The notes under the pieces were generated by a model that worked only from the letters and a program-made list of their open reading frames with translations, searched no databases and was not told the origin of the DNA. This document shows, piece after piece, positions 15,993 to 26,045 of a stretch of 64,000 nucleotides of DNA; positions within the stretch are counted from its first letter, which is position 1, and each line of letters opens with the position of its first letter. A program made the position numbers and the translations under genes. Source of the stretch: Aneurinibacillus uraniidurans (GTDB lineage Bacteria > Bacillota > Bacilli > Aneurinibacillales > Aneurinibacillaceae); NCBI RefSeq assembly GCF_028471905.1, contig NZ_CP116902.1, positions 2,863,501 through 2,927,500 of the forward strand, written 5' to 3'.

Positions 15993-16973
15993 TTATTTAT
16001 TCTGGCATTGATAGCGAACGATTCCATCACATACAATACGCTGCACTCTCTCAGTTCTCTCTAGCAAATCCAAATGACCAAGTGTCTCAGAAAATGTGAG
16101 CGGCATCTCTTTTTTATACACTTTTGGAAATAGACGCGCCGACAGTTCAAAAGCCGTCAGCGGGCCCTCTTCTAAAAGCGCTGCAATGCGAGTAGCTCGT
16201 TCCTCCTGACGCTGCAGACGGAGTTGAATCAGTCCTTTAGGATCGTTAATCTCACTTCCATGCGCTGATAGCATCCGCTGTATCGGCATGGATGCGATGC
16301 GACAAAGCGTGTCACGATACACCAGCAGCGGTTTGGGACGTTCTTCTTCTCGGGTTAGTGCTGGCTCAATAAAGGCATTCGATGAAATTTCTTGAATTAA
16401 AAAATCTCCTGACAGCATGAGACCGTCTTCCTCACAATACAAAGCAATATGATTTTGTGTATGTCCGGGTGTATACACAACCTTCCAGCCAGGATGTCCC
16501 GGGAGCTCATCTCCATCTGCAAGCGTTCCATGTACAAAAGCAGGGTCAGCATACATATCCATCATCTCTTGAAAACGCTCCACAGTAGACAGCATCTCCT
16601 CTGGTACCCCATTCTCCCGATACAACCGGTGAAAAAATTCATGATGCCAATTCATAAAGGCCGAATCTCGTTCTATATAAGGAACAGCACCTTCATGTGC
16701 TAAAATGGAAGCTCCTGATTTTTCGGCAATGACCGCAGCCAGTCCGCTATGGTCTACATGCTGATGAGTCAATACAATACGAGCAATGTCCTCAAAACCA
16801 AACTTATGTGTCTGCATAAATCTTTCTATACCACTTAGAGCATCTGAGGTTTTCGGGCCAGTATCTACAAGAGTCCAACCATCTTCTCCTTTCAGCCAAA
16901 AGATATGAATCGGACCTACGTTGAATGGTGTTGGAACTGTAAGACACTCAAGAATGCTAGGTATAATACTCAT
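15993..16973 (-). CDS. MBL-fold metallo-hydrolase
   Basis: A 326-aa metallo-beta-lactamase-fold protein. THQHVDHSG is the HxHxDH metal motif, TPGHTQNHIALY carries the next metal His, LSGDFLI the bridging Asp, and LSAHGSEI the last His. A C-terminal helical domain of about 90 residues with a winged-helix look (LTAFELSARLFPKV) follows, as in the LACTB2-like and related groups. The substrate could be a thioester, RNA or small ester. The ATG at 16973 has GGGGGGGAT upstream. Monocistronic, ended by the hairpin at 15941-15966. Confidence 0.85.
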   Translation of the reverse strand: MSIIPSILECLTVPTPFNVGPIHIFWLKGEDGWTLVDTGPKTSDALSGIERFMQTHKFGFEDIARIVLTHQHVDHSGLAAVIAEKSGASILAHEGAVPYIERDSAFMNWHHEFFHRLYRENGVPEEMLSTVERFQEMMDMYADPAFVHGTLADGDELPGHPGWKVVYTPGHTQNHIALYCEEDGLMLSGDFLIQEISSNAFIEPALTREEERPKPLLVYRDTLCRIASMPIQRMLSAHGSEINDPKGLIQLRLQRQEERATRIAALLEEGPLTAFELSARLFPKVYKKEMPLTFSETLGHLDLLERTERVQRIVCDGIVRYQCQNK

Positions 16974-17020
16974 TCTTATCCCCCCCAAGCTGACTGAATA
17001 ATCATTCATATCATAAGATA

Positions 17021-17050
17021 AATAAAGCTTCCATACTCGGAAGCTTTATT
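17021..17050 (-). terminator. Terminator of the diguanylate cyclase gene
   Basis: AATAAAGCTTCC pairs perfectly with GGAAGCTTTATT around a 6-base loop, with A/T flanks that allow use on either strand. Confidence 0.8.
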
Positions 17051-17057
17051 TATTTCA

Positions 17058-19334
17058 TTAATCTGCTTCACACATACGATTGCGACCGCTGCGTTTTGCA
17101 CGGTATAATGCTTCATCAGCTTTCTGAAATAGCACTTCTACAGCAAGCTCATTATTATCACGCGACCAGACCGCAATACCACCTGAAATCGTAACTTTTG
17201 GTGCCGTCTCATTCATGACATTTATACGCAGACGCTCTGCAACCTGTCTGGCGATATCATCTCCAACACACGGCAAATATACCGCCATTTCTTCCCCGCC
17301 CCAACGAGCTGCTACATCGGACAGACGAATTGACTTGTTCAATATATCTGATACCTGAATAAGAATCTCATCGCCTACCTGATGACCATATGTATCATTG
17401 ACATTTTTGAAATGGTCGACATCAAGCAAAATTAAAGCTCCGCAAGCATCCCGCTGATACGATTGACTAATAACATCATACAAGTATTTACGACTGTATA
17501 AGCCTGTCAAATTATCTGTGATCACCATACGCTCAACTTCCGCATGAAGAGATGCGTTCGTTACAGCAACTTTAACATGACGTGCAAGCATCTGCAGGCG
17601 TTTAAAGTCATCAAAAGTATAGCGATTTGGCTGCGAGTCCGTAAGCACAATTGCCCCTTCTACCTTATTGTTATCAATGAAAGGAACCGCCATAAGGGAC
17701 CGACAGGCAAATACCGATACAATTTCCTCCATACCACTAGCATCAGCGAGCAGAAGAGACTCTTTATTGAGAAGCAGGTCGCGCAGACGACTGTTTTCTG
17801 TAATTTCGAGAACGTTATCCTCTTTCTTATCGGTTGAAGCCTGAATAATAAATTGAGGACTATCATCGACGCGGGATAGAATACAACAGTGTTCAGCACG
17901 AAACGTCTCTGTGAGTTTATGAATAATGGAAGCAAGCAAATCATCTAGCCGAATGTTTTTGTTAAGTTGGCTGGTCATTTCATCAATTAGCAGGAGTTCT
18001 TTAATAAGGTTTTGCGACTGCTGGTATAGCTGCGCATTCTCAAACGCACTTCCCGCCGTATCCGCAAGCATCGTGATATATTCAATTTCCCCTGGATGAA
18101 GGGACAGCGATTCTTTCGTGTACAGCTCAATAACCCCGTATACTCCCTGTTTACCCCGTAGTGGAGAAGCTAGTGTCAGTGCTCGATCTCCCTTTGACTG
18201 CACAAGCATCGTCCGCCCCTCCATAAAAGCCCGTGAACTGACATCATTTACATCAAATGTAAATTGCTTAACAGGAAGCTTGGAAAATGTATCGTGTGAC
18301 AGCCATAAATCGACCTGCATTTTCGGATACAGCTTTTTTGTATTTTTAATTACAGCTTCAAGCACATCCTCTACATTAATAGAAGAATGGATTTTTTTCG
18401 TTACTTCAAACAGCAGTGTGCGCTTTTGTTCATCTCTTTCGAGGCGCATATACATCATGGCATTGTACACAGCTAGACTCAAATCTTTAGCGAAGCGCTC
18501 TACAAACAGCTTCTCTCGCTCTGAAATCGGCTGTGCTTTCGAACGAAGGACAGCAATTACACCAATAATTTTCTCCCCATACCGGAGCGGAGAAATCACA
18601 TAGCTTTCTTCAAAAGCATCGGGATTATCAAAAAGAGTTCGAATATTCGAATTTTCATTCGTGAGCTGCGTTCGCTTATTTGTAAATAAATGTGTCACCT
18701 GTGTATACACAGTATGAATATCCCGAATCATATGACGATCCCAACGGCGAATTCTCTTTTTACTGACGGTCCAGTGCGGTGATATATCTTGCTCAGCATC
18801 ATATACCATTGCCCAGCACTCTGTCTGATCCAGGCTTGCAGCAAGTCTTTCTGAAATAATTTCCATAATCCGGTCCAGATGCAGCGTCTCATTCACTGCT
18901 TTTAAACAAGCAGAAATGCTCTTAGCTACGTATTGTTCTTGCACCATACGAAATAACGAAGCAGTCCCCTGTACAAATGAAAACCCACATTTTGAGTCAA
19001 CCTCCTGAGAAAAAGTCGCCCCGATATAGCCCGGAAACCATACATTTTCTAGAACCGGAACACAGATTGTATAGTTCCCATCCTGCTCCGCAATATAAGG
19101 TTCCGCTGCTAAAACCGGATACGATTTCTCTAACGAACAGAGTGGATCGCCGATTCTGCGCCCTGCAACAGTACGTCCCATCTCATCTACTACAAACAAC
19201 CAGCCTACATCAGCCGGAAACGATGAAGTAGAGAGAAACGTCTGACTGTACCGAAATACCTCCATCAGGTATCTGGCATAAAATGAATCTGCTATAACCT
19301 GCTTATCTTCAACATACACAAGGTCATTATTCAC
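17058..19334 (-). CDS. Multi-GAF diguanylate cyclase
   Basis: A 758-aa soluble sensor that makes c-di-GMP. The first 120 residues look like a small sensory domain (GWLFVVDEMGRTVAGRRIG), followed by three GAF-like domains (about 150-290, 310-435 and 450-590) and a C-terminal GGDEF domain from about residue 595. The active-site motif is GGEEM, a permitted variant of GG[DE]EF, and RLSD five residues before it is an intact inhibitory I-site. LLDVDHFKNVNDTYGHQVGDEIL is the metal and nucleotide region. It has no membrane segment. The opposing HD-GYP gene is at 24975-26045. Confidence 0.88.
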   Translation of the reverse strand: MNNDLVYVEDKQVIADSFYARYLMEVFRYSQTFLSTSSFPADVGWLFVVDEMGRTVAGRRIGDPLCSLEKSYPVLAAEPYIAEQDGNYTICVPVLENVWFPGYIGATFSQEVDSKCGFSFVQGTASLFRMVQEQYVAKSISACLKAVNETLHLDRIMEIISERLAASLDQTECWAMVYDAEQDISPHWTVSKKRIRRWDRHMIRDIHTVYTQVTHLFTNKRTQLTNENSNIRTLFDNPDAFEESYVISPLRYGEKIIGVIAVLRSKAQPISEREKLFVERFAKDLSLAVYNAMMYMRLERDEQKRTLLFEVTKKIHSSINVEDVLEAVIKNTKKLYPKMQVDLWLSHDTFSKLPVKQFTFDVNDVSSRAFMEGRTMLVQSKGDRALTLASPLRGKQGVYGVIELYTKESLSLHPGEIEYITMLADTAGSAFENAQLYQQSQNLIKELLLIDEMTSQLNKNIRLDDLLASIIHKLTETFRAEHCCILSRVDDSPQFIIQASTDKKEDNVLEITENSRLRDLLLNKESLLLADASGMEEIVSVFACRSLMAVPFIDNNKVEGAIVLTDSQPNRYTFDDFKRLQMLARHVKVAVTNASLHAEVERMVITDNLTGLYSRKYLYDVISQSYQRDACGALILLDVDHFKNVNDTYGHQVGDEILIQVSDILNKSIRLSDVAARWGGEEMAVYLPCVGDDIARQVAERLRINVMNETAPKVTISGGIAVWSRDNNELAVEVLFQKADEALYRAKRSGRNRMCEAD

Positions 19335-19371
19335 AGTTCCGCCCTCTTTCTATCCCACTACACTATGGCTT

Positions 19372-19974
19372 CTATAAATGACTTCCATCATTAATCGTAT
19401 GCACGATCCAGGCATCTACTCGATACTCTACATGAGCAAGTGCCGTATTCGCCCATTTCGTTTTTCCGGTTCCGTATTTCCCGCTACTCATATAATGGAG
19501 CAAAGCATTAAGCATCCCTCCGTGACTAATCACAGCAAGATGTTTAGAGGTATTCTCCTCAAGAATGGATTGCAGACAGCTCATCCCCCGCTGCTGCATG
19601 GATAGAAATGTCTCAATATTGTAGCGACGATTCTGTTCCGTCCATGTATTTACATCCGGTATCTCTGCCTGCACTTCCTCATAATGCTTCCCTTCCCACT
19701 CTCCGTAATGTCGTTCACGAAACTCACGAAAGCAATGAATAGACAAGCCCAGACGTGTTGCGAGTGGACGTGCTGTCTCAACTGCACGCTGCAGGTCACT
19801 CACGCAAATTCGATCAATTGGAATATGCTGCAGACGTTCTGCTAGGCAAAGCGCCTGTTCTCTACCTGCCTGATTAAGTGGGATATCACTATGTCCCTGA
19901 ATACGACGTCCTACATTCCAATCTGTTTCTCCATGTCGGATGAGATAAATGTGCGTACTTGAATGAATGTCCAT
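19372..19974 (-). CDS. Histidine phosphatase family protein (phosphoglycerate mutase-like)
   Basis: A 200-aa enzyme of the PGM/GpmB/CobC superfamily. IYLIRHGETDWN gives the RHG phospho-histidine motif and AVISHGGML the second catalytic His; EFRERHYGEWEG supplies the conserved acidic residue. The gene has GGAAGGATG upstream. Substrates in this family range from sugar phosphates to cobalamin intermediates. No neighbour narrows the choice. Confidence 0.85.
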   Translation of the reverse strand: MDIHSSTHIYLIRHGETDWNVGRRIQGHSDIPLNQAGREQALCLAERLQHIPIDRICVSDLQRAVETARPLATRLGLSIHCFREFRERHYGEWEGKHYEEVQAEIPDVNTWTEQNRRYNIETFLSMQQRGMSCLQSILEENTSKHLAVISHGGMLNALLHYMSSGKYGTGKTKWANTALAHVEYRVDAWIVHTINDGSHL

Positions 19975-20057
19975 GAAACATCCTTCCCAGTTTTTTTCCT
20001 ATTTCCAATTATACGCAATATTAAATTAGGTTTCACGCATTATTTTACGGCTCATAT

Positions 20058-20083
20058 AAAAAAGCCTGGAGAACCAGGCTTTT
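20058..20083 (-). terminator. Terminator of trpB
   Basis: AGCCTGG and CCAGGCT form a 7-bp stem with a four-base loop; on the minus strand it is followed by six T. Confidence 0.8.
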
Positions 20084-20087
20084 ATGC

Positions 20088-21284
20088 CTATATTTTAGCT
20101 TGTTGCATCATGTCGAACACCTGCTGTACGTCCTTATCGCCACGCCCGGATACATTGACAACAATCGTCTGTTCCGTGGATAACGTCGGTGCGAGCTTCA
20201 ATGCATAAGCTACCGCATGTGAGCTTTCAATTGCCGGAATAATTCCCTCCGTACGTGAAAGCGTATGGAAAGCATCTAGCGCTTCCTGATCCTCAATGGC
20301 TACATAATCAGCTCGACCTATTGCTTTGTAGTAACTATGTTCCGGACCGACACCCGGATAGTCTAGTCCAGCTGCAACAGAATGAGTAGAAGCAATCTCA
20401 CCGTTCTCATCTTTCATCATATAGCATTTGAAGCCGTGCAGGATTCCTGGTTCTCCTGTATTTAGTGGAGCTGCATGCTCTCCCGTAGATAATCCGCGCC
20501 CGCCAGGCTCTACACCCACGATTTTAACATCGCGGTCATTAAAAAATGGCGCGAACAGTCCAATTGCATTGCTACCGCCACCAACACATGCTACGACATA
20601 ATCTGGTAGGCGTCCTTCTTTCTCCAAATGCTGTGCACGTACTTCCTGGCCGATAATAGATTGAAAGTGACGCACAATTGTCGGGTACGGGTGTGGGCCG
20701 ACAGCAGAACCAAGCAAATAGAACGTATTCTCATAGTTTTGTGCGTAGTCTGTAAGGGCCGCATCGACCGCCTCTTTCAATGTCTGCGCTCCATCTTGTA
20801 CCGCTACAACTTGCGCGCCGAGAAGCTCCATCCGAAATACATTTAATGCCTGCCTTTTAGCATCAACTGCTCCCATATATACTACACATTCCATGCCAAA
20901 CATTGCGCAGGCAGTAGCCGTTGCTACACCATGTTGTCCAGCACCGGTCTCTGCGATTACACGTTTTGCACCCATCCGCTTAGCCAGTAGAACTTGGCCC
21001 ATTACATTATTAATCTTATGAGAGCCAGTGTGGTTCAAATCCTCACGCTTCAGATAAATTTTCGCGCCGCCAAGCTTCTCTGTCAGGCGCTCCGCATAAT
21101 ACAGCGGGTTTGGACGACCTACATATTCTTTCAGGTAATAATTTAATTCTTCAATAAATTCCGGATCTTCCTTATACTTCTCGAATGCAACTTCCAAGTG
21201 GTCAAGCGCTGCTTGAAGTGGTTCCGGTACGAAGCTGCCGCCAAATTCCCCAAAATACCCTTTTTTTGTTTCAACTTTGCTCAT
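20088..21284 (-). CDS. trpB: Tryptophan synthase beta chain
   Basis: A 398-aa PLP enzyme joining indole and serine to make tryptophan. [15 protein letters not shown] contains the Schiff-base Lys, [13 protein letters not shown] the catalytic Glu, and [10 protein letters not shown] the phosphate-binding loop. The length and motifs are those of the TrpA-interacting TrpB1 class. No trpA or other trp gene adjoins it: it has its own AGAGGAGAAAAG ribosome-binding site and terminator. It may be a lone second copy or a displaced single copy. Confidence 0.95.
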   Translation of the reverse strand: MSKVETKKGYFGEFGGSFVPEPLQAALDHLEVAFEKYKEDPEFIEELNYYLKEYVGRPNPLYYAERLTEKLGGAKIYLKREDLNHTGSHKINNVMGQVLLAKRMGAKRVIAETGAGQHGVATATACAMFGMECVVYMGAVDAKRQALNVFRMELLGAQVVAVQDGAQTLKEAVDAALTDYAQNYENTFYLLGSAVGPHPYPTIVRHFQSIIGQEVRAQHLEKEGRLPDYVVACVGGGSNAIGLFAPFFNDRDVKIVGVEPGGRGLSTGEHAAPLNTGEPGILHGFKCYMMKDENGEIASTHSVAAGLDYPGVGPEHSYYKAIGRADYVAIEDQEALDAFHTLSRTEGIIPAIESSHAVAYALKLAPTLSTEQTIVVNVSGRGDKDVQQVFDMMQQAKI

Positions 21285-21470
21285 CTTTTCTTTTCTCCTC
21301 TCAAACTATGCAATATGCTCGATCATATTGCCTATGATATGCTATGTTTGTTATTGTACTATATTTGTACATATTTTTTCAGTGTTTTTTTGTTCATTTT
21401 TACCAAAGTTTCTGCCAGACTACCCAGATTATTTCTGCTTCTGGCAACACAGAAAGGATTCGACTGTCTT

Positions 21471-22385
21471 ATGAACGCCCGCACATTTTTTACTTCACGA
21501 GCTGGACTCGCCAGCACCGCTGCTTTTGTCTGCCTGCTGTGGGGCAGCGCATTTCCCTTTATTAAGCTCAGCTACCCGCTGCTTGATATTCGGCCAGGCG
21601 AAATGTCCGAACAGATCTTGTTTGCCGGCTACCGCTTTTTTCTCGCTTCCCTTATGTTATGGTTCTTCCTGATTCTAACCAGGCGCCCTCTTCGCATTAC
21701 ACGTGCAGCGCTGCCTGCCCTGCTGCAAATCGGATTATTTCAAACGACCTTACAGTATGTACTATTCTATATCGGGCTCAGTTACAGCACCGGTATTCAA
21801 GGGTCAATTATTAGCGGTTCCGCTACGTTTTTCTCGATTTTGCTTGCCCACTATTTATATAGCAATGATCGGATGAACACGCGGCGTATTATCGGTCTCA
21901 CGCTCGGTTTCGCAGGGGTACTGCTTGCAAGCGGCACAACAGGTACACTGACCTTCTCCTTTGGTCTGGGCGAGTTTGCTTTGCTCGCTTCTGCTTTTTG
22001 CAATGCATTCGGTGGCATTCTGGCTAAAAATCGGGCCGCATCGTTTGACACCGTATATTTGACTACCTATCAGATGATGATTGGCTCGCTCTTTCTACTT
22101 GGATTCGGAGCAATGGGGGCAGGAGTTGCTCCATTCCATTTCAATGGACAGGCACTTGTATACTTACTTTATTTGTCGTTCCTATCGGCAGCAGGATTTT
22201 CACTCTGGAATACACTGCTTTCCTATAATAAGGTCGGACGCGTATCCATGTATTTTTTCTTAATTCCGGTATTTGGGGTACTGCTATCAGCACTTTTGCT
22301 GCACGAAACCCTGCATAAAATTGTTTTCATCGCCCTTTTATTAGTCACAGCCGGAATTTACATTGTTAATCGTGAAAAAAGTTGA
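21471..22385 (+). CDS. EamA/DMT family transporter
   Basis: A 304-aa transporter with ten predicted membrane helices in two EamA halves (FVCLLWGSAFPFIKLSYP opening the first, GEFALLASAFCNAFGGILAK the second). Family members export amino acids, nucleosides or other metabolites, or act as permeases. ATG at 21471 is the first start that keeps the usual N-terminus; the in-frame region upstream lies in the trpB leader. No strong ribosome-binding site is visible (AGAAAGGATT about 16 bases away). The substrate is unknown. Confidence 0.82.
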   Translation: MNARTFFTSRAGLASTAAFVCLLWGSAFPFIKLSYPLLDIRPGEMSEQILFAGYRFFLASLMLWFFLILTRRPLRITRAALPALLQIGLFQTTLQYVLFYIGLSYSTGIQGSIISGSATFFSILLAHYLYSNDRMNTRRIIGLTLGFAGVLLASGTTGTLTFSFGLGEFALLASAFCNAFGGILAKNRAASFDTVYLTTYQMMIGSLFLLGFGAMGAGVAPFHFNGQALVYLLYLSFLSAAGFSLWNTLLSYNKVGRVSMYFFLIPVFGVLLSALLLHETLHKIVFIALLLVTAGIYIVNREKS

Positions 22386-22621
22386 CTTTTCTTTTCTAAA
22401 CACTATAATATAGGTTATGTGCTTAATCAGGGTAGCAATGATTGCAGGTACAAACGTCTAGTCTTTTTCATAGCTTCCTCCCTTCAGGGCGAACGTGATT
22501 CGACTCCGAACGGAGCATGCGGCGGAAACGCTACCGTCCGAAGAGCATGGCGACAAGTAAGGAACTAGCTAGGCGGAAGTAAACACCTGCTTAATCTTAA
22601 CGCAAAGGGGAACGAATTAAT
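22382..22621 (+). promoter_or_regulatory. rpsD promoter and S4 autoregulatory leader
   Basis: TTGACT (22382-22387), a 16-bp spacer and TATAAT (22404-22409) form a sigma-A promoter. About 205 bases of structured leader follow before the rpsD ATG, containing several GC-rich pairable segments around 22500-22590. In Firmicutes rpsD is known to be translationally repressed by S4 binding to such a leader, so this is very probably the S4 leader; I did not fold it. Confidence 0.7.
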
Positions 22622-23218
22622 ATGGCACGTTATACTGGCCCACGCCACAAACTGGCTCGTCGTCTGGGTATCTCCCTCGACGGTACAGGCAAAGACATCA
22701 AACGCAACTTCCCACCGGGACAACACGGACATGCTCGCCGTAAAATGAGCGAATATGCGCTGCAGCTTACTGAAAAGCAAAAACTGCGCCACATGTTCGG
22801 CATGATGGAAAAACAATTCCGCAGAACTTTTGACGATGCAGGTAGAATGCAAGGCGTACACGGCGAGAACTTCATGAAGCTTCTCGAATCCCGTCTTGAC
22901 AACCTCGTATACCGTCTTGGTTTCGCGACAACTCGTCCGGCTGCTCGTCAGCTGACTACACACGGTCACATCACTGTAAACGGCAAGAAAGTAAACATCC
23001 CTTCTTACCGTGTAAAACCAGGCGATGTAATCGGCCTGCGTGAAAAAAGCCGTAACCTGACAATCGTAAAAGAAGCTATTGAAGCTCGTGTATTCCTGCC
23101 GAACTTCTTAAGCTTTGATGAAGCAAAAGTCGAAGGTACATTCACTCGTCTTCCAGACCGTGAAGAAATGCCGGCTGAAATCAACGAAAAACTGATCGTT
23201 GAGTACTATTCTCGTTAA
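22622..23218 (+). CDS. rpsD: 30S ribosomal protein S4
   Basis: A 198-aa ribosomal protein that binds 16S rRNA early in 30S assembly and controls its own m[35 protein letters not shown] and the S4 RNA-binding domain [15 protein letters not shown] with [15 protein letters not shown] are standard. The ATG follows AAAGGGG. As in B. subtilis it is monocistronic and lies in the same neighbourhood as tyrS and acsA, though a transporter and signalling block intervenes here. Confidence 0.97.
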   Translation: MARYTGPRHKLARRLGISLDGTGKDIKRNFPPGQHGHARRKMSEYALQLTEKQKLRHMFGMMEKQFRRTFDDAGRMQGVHGENFMKLLESRLDNLVYRLGFATTRPAARQLTTHGHITVNGKKVNIPSYRVKPGDVIGLREKSRNLTIVKEAIEARVFLPNFLSFDEAKVEGTFTRLPDREEMPAEINEKLIVEYYSR

Positions 23219-23234
23219 TAGATTACTTGACGTC

Positions 23235-23268
23235 AAAATCTCACCGCTTAGGCGGTGGGATTTTTTTA
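23235..23268 (+). terminator. Terminator of rpsD
   Basis: AAATC-CACCGC pairs with GGCGGTG-GATTT and ends in seven T. Confidence 0.88.
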
Positions 23269-23311
23269 CCCCAAAACATTTACGTTTACGTAAAAGTTAA
23301 GGAGAGAGATT

Positions 23312-23758
23312 ATGGAATATAAAATTGAAGATGTAGCACGCAAAACCGGATTGACCAAACGCGCTCTTCGCTACTACGAAGAGCTTGGTCTTATTACCCC
23401 ATCTACCCGAAGCGATGGAGGCTACCGGATGTACACCGATGCAGATATCGATCAGATTATACATGTAAAAAATTTACGTGATCTGCTGGGCGTGTCGCTA
23501 TCAGAAATTAAAGAACATGTCGATCTTGAACAGCAGGTGGCCACCCTGCGAACCGTTTATTTCAGCGCAAAAGATCAGCAAAAGGTAGAAGAGTCCCTAT
23601 GTTTGCTAACACAATTAGAAACAACGATTCATAAACAGCAGATTTTGTTACAACATAAAATAGAAAGTATGAAGCAAATTTTAGAGACTTATGAAGAAAA
23701 ATTGACACGGATTCATGTAAAAAAGCAGGAGCTAGAAGCTCTTACACGGAGGGAATAG
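23312..23758 (+). CDS. MerR-family regulator
   Basis: A 148-aa MerR protein. The winged helix-turn-helix is at the N-terminus (KTGLTKRALRYYEELGLITP), then the dimerising coiled coil, with no Cys cluster, so it more likely senses an organic ligand than a metal. A palindrome TTTACGTAAA (23285-23294) overlaps a TTTACG direct repeat just upstream of the ribosome-binding site AAGGAGAG and may be its operator. The MFS gene starts 2 bases after its stop; the pair resembles bltR/bmr-type drug-efflux regulation. Confidence 0.87.
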   Translation: MEYKIEDVARKTGLTKRALRYYEELGLITPSTRSDGGYRMYTDADIDQIIHVKNLRDLLGVSLSEIKEHVDLEQQVATLRTVYFSAKDQQKVEESLCLLTQLETTIHKQQILLQHKIESMKQILETYEEKLTRIHVKKQELEALTRRE

Positions 23759-23760
23759 TC

Positions 23761-24918
23761 ATGCAAGTACAACAACCAAGTTCGTCCTCTCGTTCCATGT
23801 ATATCACGATATTTTCAACGTTTCTTGCTTTTATGGGAATGGGCGTCGTCGATCCCATTTTACCGGTCATCGGTGAAGAAATCGGTGCTCTGCCATGGCA
23901 AGTAGAAATGCTATTTACCGCCTATATTTTCACAATGGCCTTCACCATGATTCCAGCCGGAATTTCGGCCGGGCACTTTGGGGAAAAACGCATTATGGTC
24001 ATCGGCATGACGATTGTTTCTTTATTCTCCTTACTCTGTGCCCTGTCACATACTATTCCAGAACTATCGTGGTTCCGGGCAGGCTGGGGTTTTGGGAACG
24101 CCCTGTTTTTTGCTACCGCGATGCCCCTGCTCATCAAGCTGTCGCCTAATGCTGGACGAGCGGTTGGTTTTTTTGAGGCAGCAGTCGGCCTTGGAATGGC
24201 AGCTGGCCCGCTTGTCGGGGGACTGCTAGGCCAGATGAACTGGCGCTATCCGTTTGCCATTACCAGTCTGCTTGTATTTTTTGCTTTCCTGCTCACGACA
24301 TTTTTTGTTAAACCACTCCCGCGTCCAGCTGACAAGAAAGTTCATGGATTTGCCGAATTGACACATCTGCTCAAATATCGACCTTTCCTTATTGTGGCGC
24401 TATCCGGGATGTTGTATTACTTCGGATTCTTCACCGTGCTTGCTTACTCGCCACTTATGCTTCATCTTTCTGTTGTGCAGCTTGGTCTTGTATTTTTTGG
24501 ATGGGGTCTTCTGCTTGCCTATGGCTCTGCGAAGCTCGCACATAAGGTAGAAGAACATGTTTCACCACGCACAGCACTTGCTTACTCTATAGGAGCCTTT
24601 GCTCTTATTTTACTCGGTATTTTCGTTATTCCGAATCATGTCGTTCAAACTGCACTCATCGTTGTATCCGGGCTTGCCTGCGGAATGTGTAATGCTCTAT
24701 TTACTGCCTACAGTATGGAAATTTCACCGTATGAACGCAGTATTACATCAAGTGCCTTCAACTTCATGCGCTGGCTCGGTGCCGCGGTTGCGCCGGTGGC
24801 TTCTGGCCTTATCGCTAATCAGATCGGCCTAGTATATCCATATGTCATCGCTTTTGTTCTTGCGGTTGCCGCTCTTGTTCCATTCCTTATCCGAGAAAAA
24901 AGAACCGTACAAGCATAA
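23761..24918 (+). CDS. MFS transporter, probable drug efflux
   Basis: A 385-aa, 12-helix major facilitator. MGVVDPILPVIGEEIGA in the first helix is typical of multidrug antiporters, and GHFGEKRIMVIG is the loop 2-3 motif A. GRAVGFFEAAVGLGMAAGPLVGG is the helix 5 antiporter motif C. It is translationally coupled to the MerR gene, which presumably controls it, and followed by a strong terminator. Confidence 0.87.
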   Translation: MQVQQPSSSSRSMYITIFSTFLAFMGMGVVDPILPVIGEEIGALPWQVEMLFTAYIFTMAFTMIPAGISAGHFGEKRIMVIGMTIVSLFSLLCALSHTIPELSWFRAGWGFGNALFFATAMPLLIKLSPNAGRAVGFFEAAVGLGMAAGPLVGGLLGQMNWRYPFAITSLLVFFAFLLTTFFVKPLPRPADKKVHGFAELTHLLKYRPFLIVALSGMLYYFGFFTVLAYSPLMLHLSVVQLGLVFFGWGLLLAYGSAKLAHKVEEHVSPRTALAYSIGAFALILLGIFVIPNHVVQTALIVVSGLACGMCNALFTAYSMEISPYERSITSSAFNFMRWLGAAVAPVASGLIANQIGLVYPYVIAFVLAVAALVPFLIREKRTVQA

Positions 24919-24928
24919 TTTAATGATC

Positions 24929-24965
24929 AAAAAAGAGACTGCCAGCTATCGGACAGTCTCTTTTT
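24929..24965. terminator. Shared terminator between MFS and HD-GYP genes
   Basis: AAAAAAGAGACTG and CAGTCTCTTTTT form a long stem with T tracts on both strands; the MFS (plus) and HD-GYP (minus) genes converge on it. Confidence 0.88.
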
Positions 24966-24974
24966 CATTTCCAC

Positions 24975-26045
24975 TTATACAGAAGCCACCTTTGTGACCA
25001 AACATTCGTTATACTGCTCTTTAATCGAAACAAGTTCGTCAAATGTATCCACAAAAAGGGCGACTAAATCTGGATTAAAGTGTGTGCCACTTCCTCTAAT
25101 AATTTCAGCCCGCGCTTCCTGTACGGTCCACGCCTTTTTATATGGCCTATCAGATGTTAAAGCATCAAACACATCACCAATCGCTGTTAACTGCCCAACC
25201 AATGGGATTTCATCCCCTTTTAATCGATTGGGGTATCCACTTCCATCCCACTTCTCATGATGCGTGAGTGCAATTGTTTCAGCCAGCTGCAACAAACGAT
25301 ACGAGCTTCCCTCCAAAATGCGTGCTCCAATGATCGTATGCGTCTGCATGATCTTCCATTCTTCCGCAGTCAACGCTCCTTTTTTTAGCAGAATAGAATC
25401 TGGAATGCCGATCTTGCCAATGTCATGGAGGCTGCTCGCCTGAAGTAGAAGTTCGCATTCAATTGCCGGAAGTCCAGCTGCCGCTCCAAGACAGCTTGTA
25501 TATCGGCTCATACGTGTCACATGGAGTCCGGTGTCATTATCACGGTATTCAGCTGCGTTTCCGAGAAGACGTACTAGTTCACACTGACTCTTATACATGT
25601 TATGCGTGCACATTTCAAGCTCTCGTTTTTGCATCTGAACTGCCCGGTTTAACCAGCGTATCTCTAACGCATTTCGAATGCGCAGCATCGCATCTTTTTC
25701 TTGTATTGGCATACGAATGAAGTCTCTGACTCCTTTATCAAGCGCCTCTAAACAATACGGTTCATCCTTCTCTTCTCCAGCCATAATGACCGGGATATAT
25801 TCATCTGGATAGCAATTGTATATACGAGAAAGCCAAACTGTATGTCCAGCCCATTTTGTCTGTATATCTAGCAGCAGAAGATCCGGGCAAGAGTTGGGGA
25901 GTTCTACTAGTATGTTAGTATCATGTATCGTTATGATACGCTCATATCCATAACTACCTAGCAACTGCTTCCACTTCTCTCCATTCACACTTACAATCAG
26001 AATGGAAGCCTCCTTGTATAATACTGGTGCCCTCACTCGAATCAT
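24975..26045 (-). CDS. HD-GYP phosphodiesterase with degenerate receiver domain
   Basis: A 356-aa protein likely to hydrolyse c-di-GMP. The C-terminal HD-GYP domain is intact (HDIGKIGIPD at about 207-216 and HHEKWDGSGYP at about 262-272). The N-terminal receiver-like domain keeps the central Asp (LLLLDIQ, D60) but lacks the acidic pair (ILIVSVNGE instead of ILIVDDE), the Thr/Ser (VIMAGEE) and the conserved Lys (FIRMP). It is therefore probably not a normal phosphoreceiver. Its start overlaps the stop of the kinase-like gene by 4 bases, so the two are translationally coupled. It may oppose the cyclase at 17058-19334. Confidence 0.88.
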   Translation of the reverse strand: MIRVRAPVLYKEASILIVSVNGEKWKQLLGSYGYERIITIHDTNILVELPNSCPDLLLLDIQTKWAGHTVWLSRIYNCYPDEYIPVIMAGEEKDEPYCLEALDKGVRDFIRMPIQEKDAMLRIRNALEIRWLNRAVQMQKRELEMCTHNMYKSQCELVRLLGNAAEYRDNDTGLHVTRMSRYTSCLGAAAGLPAIECELLLQASSLHDIGKIGIPDSILLKKGALTAEEWKIMQTHTIIGARILEGSSYRLLQLAETIALTHHEKWDGSGYPNRLKGDEIPLVGQLTAIGDVFDALTSDRPYKKAWTVQEARAEIIRGSGTHFNPDLVALFVDTFDELVSIKEQYNECLVTKVASV

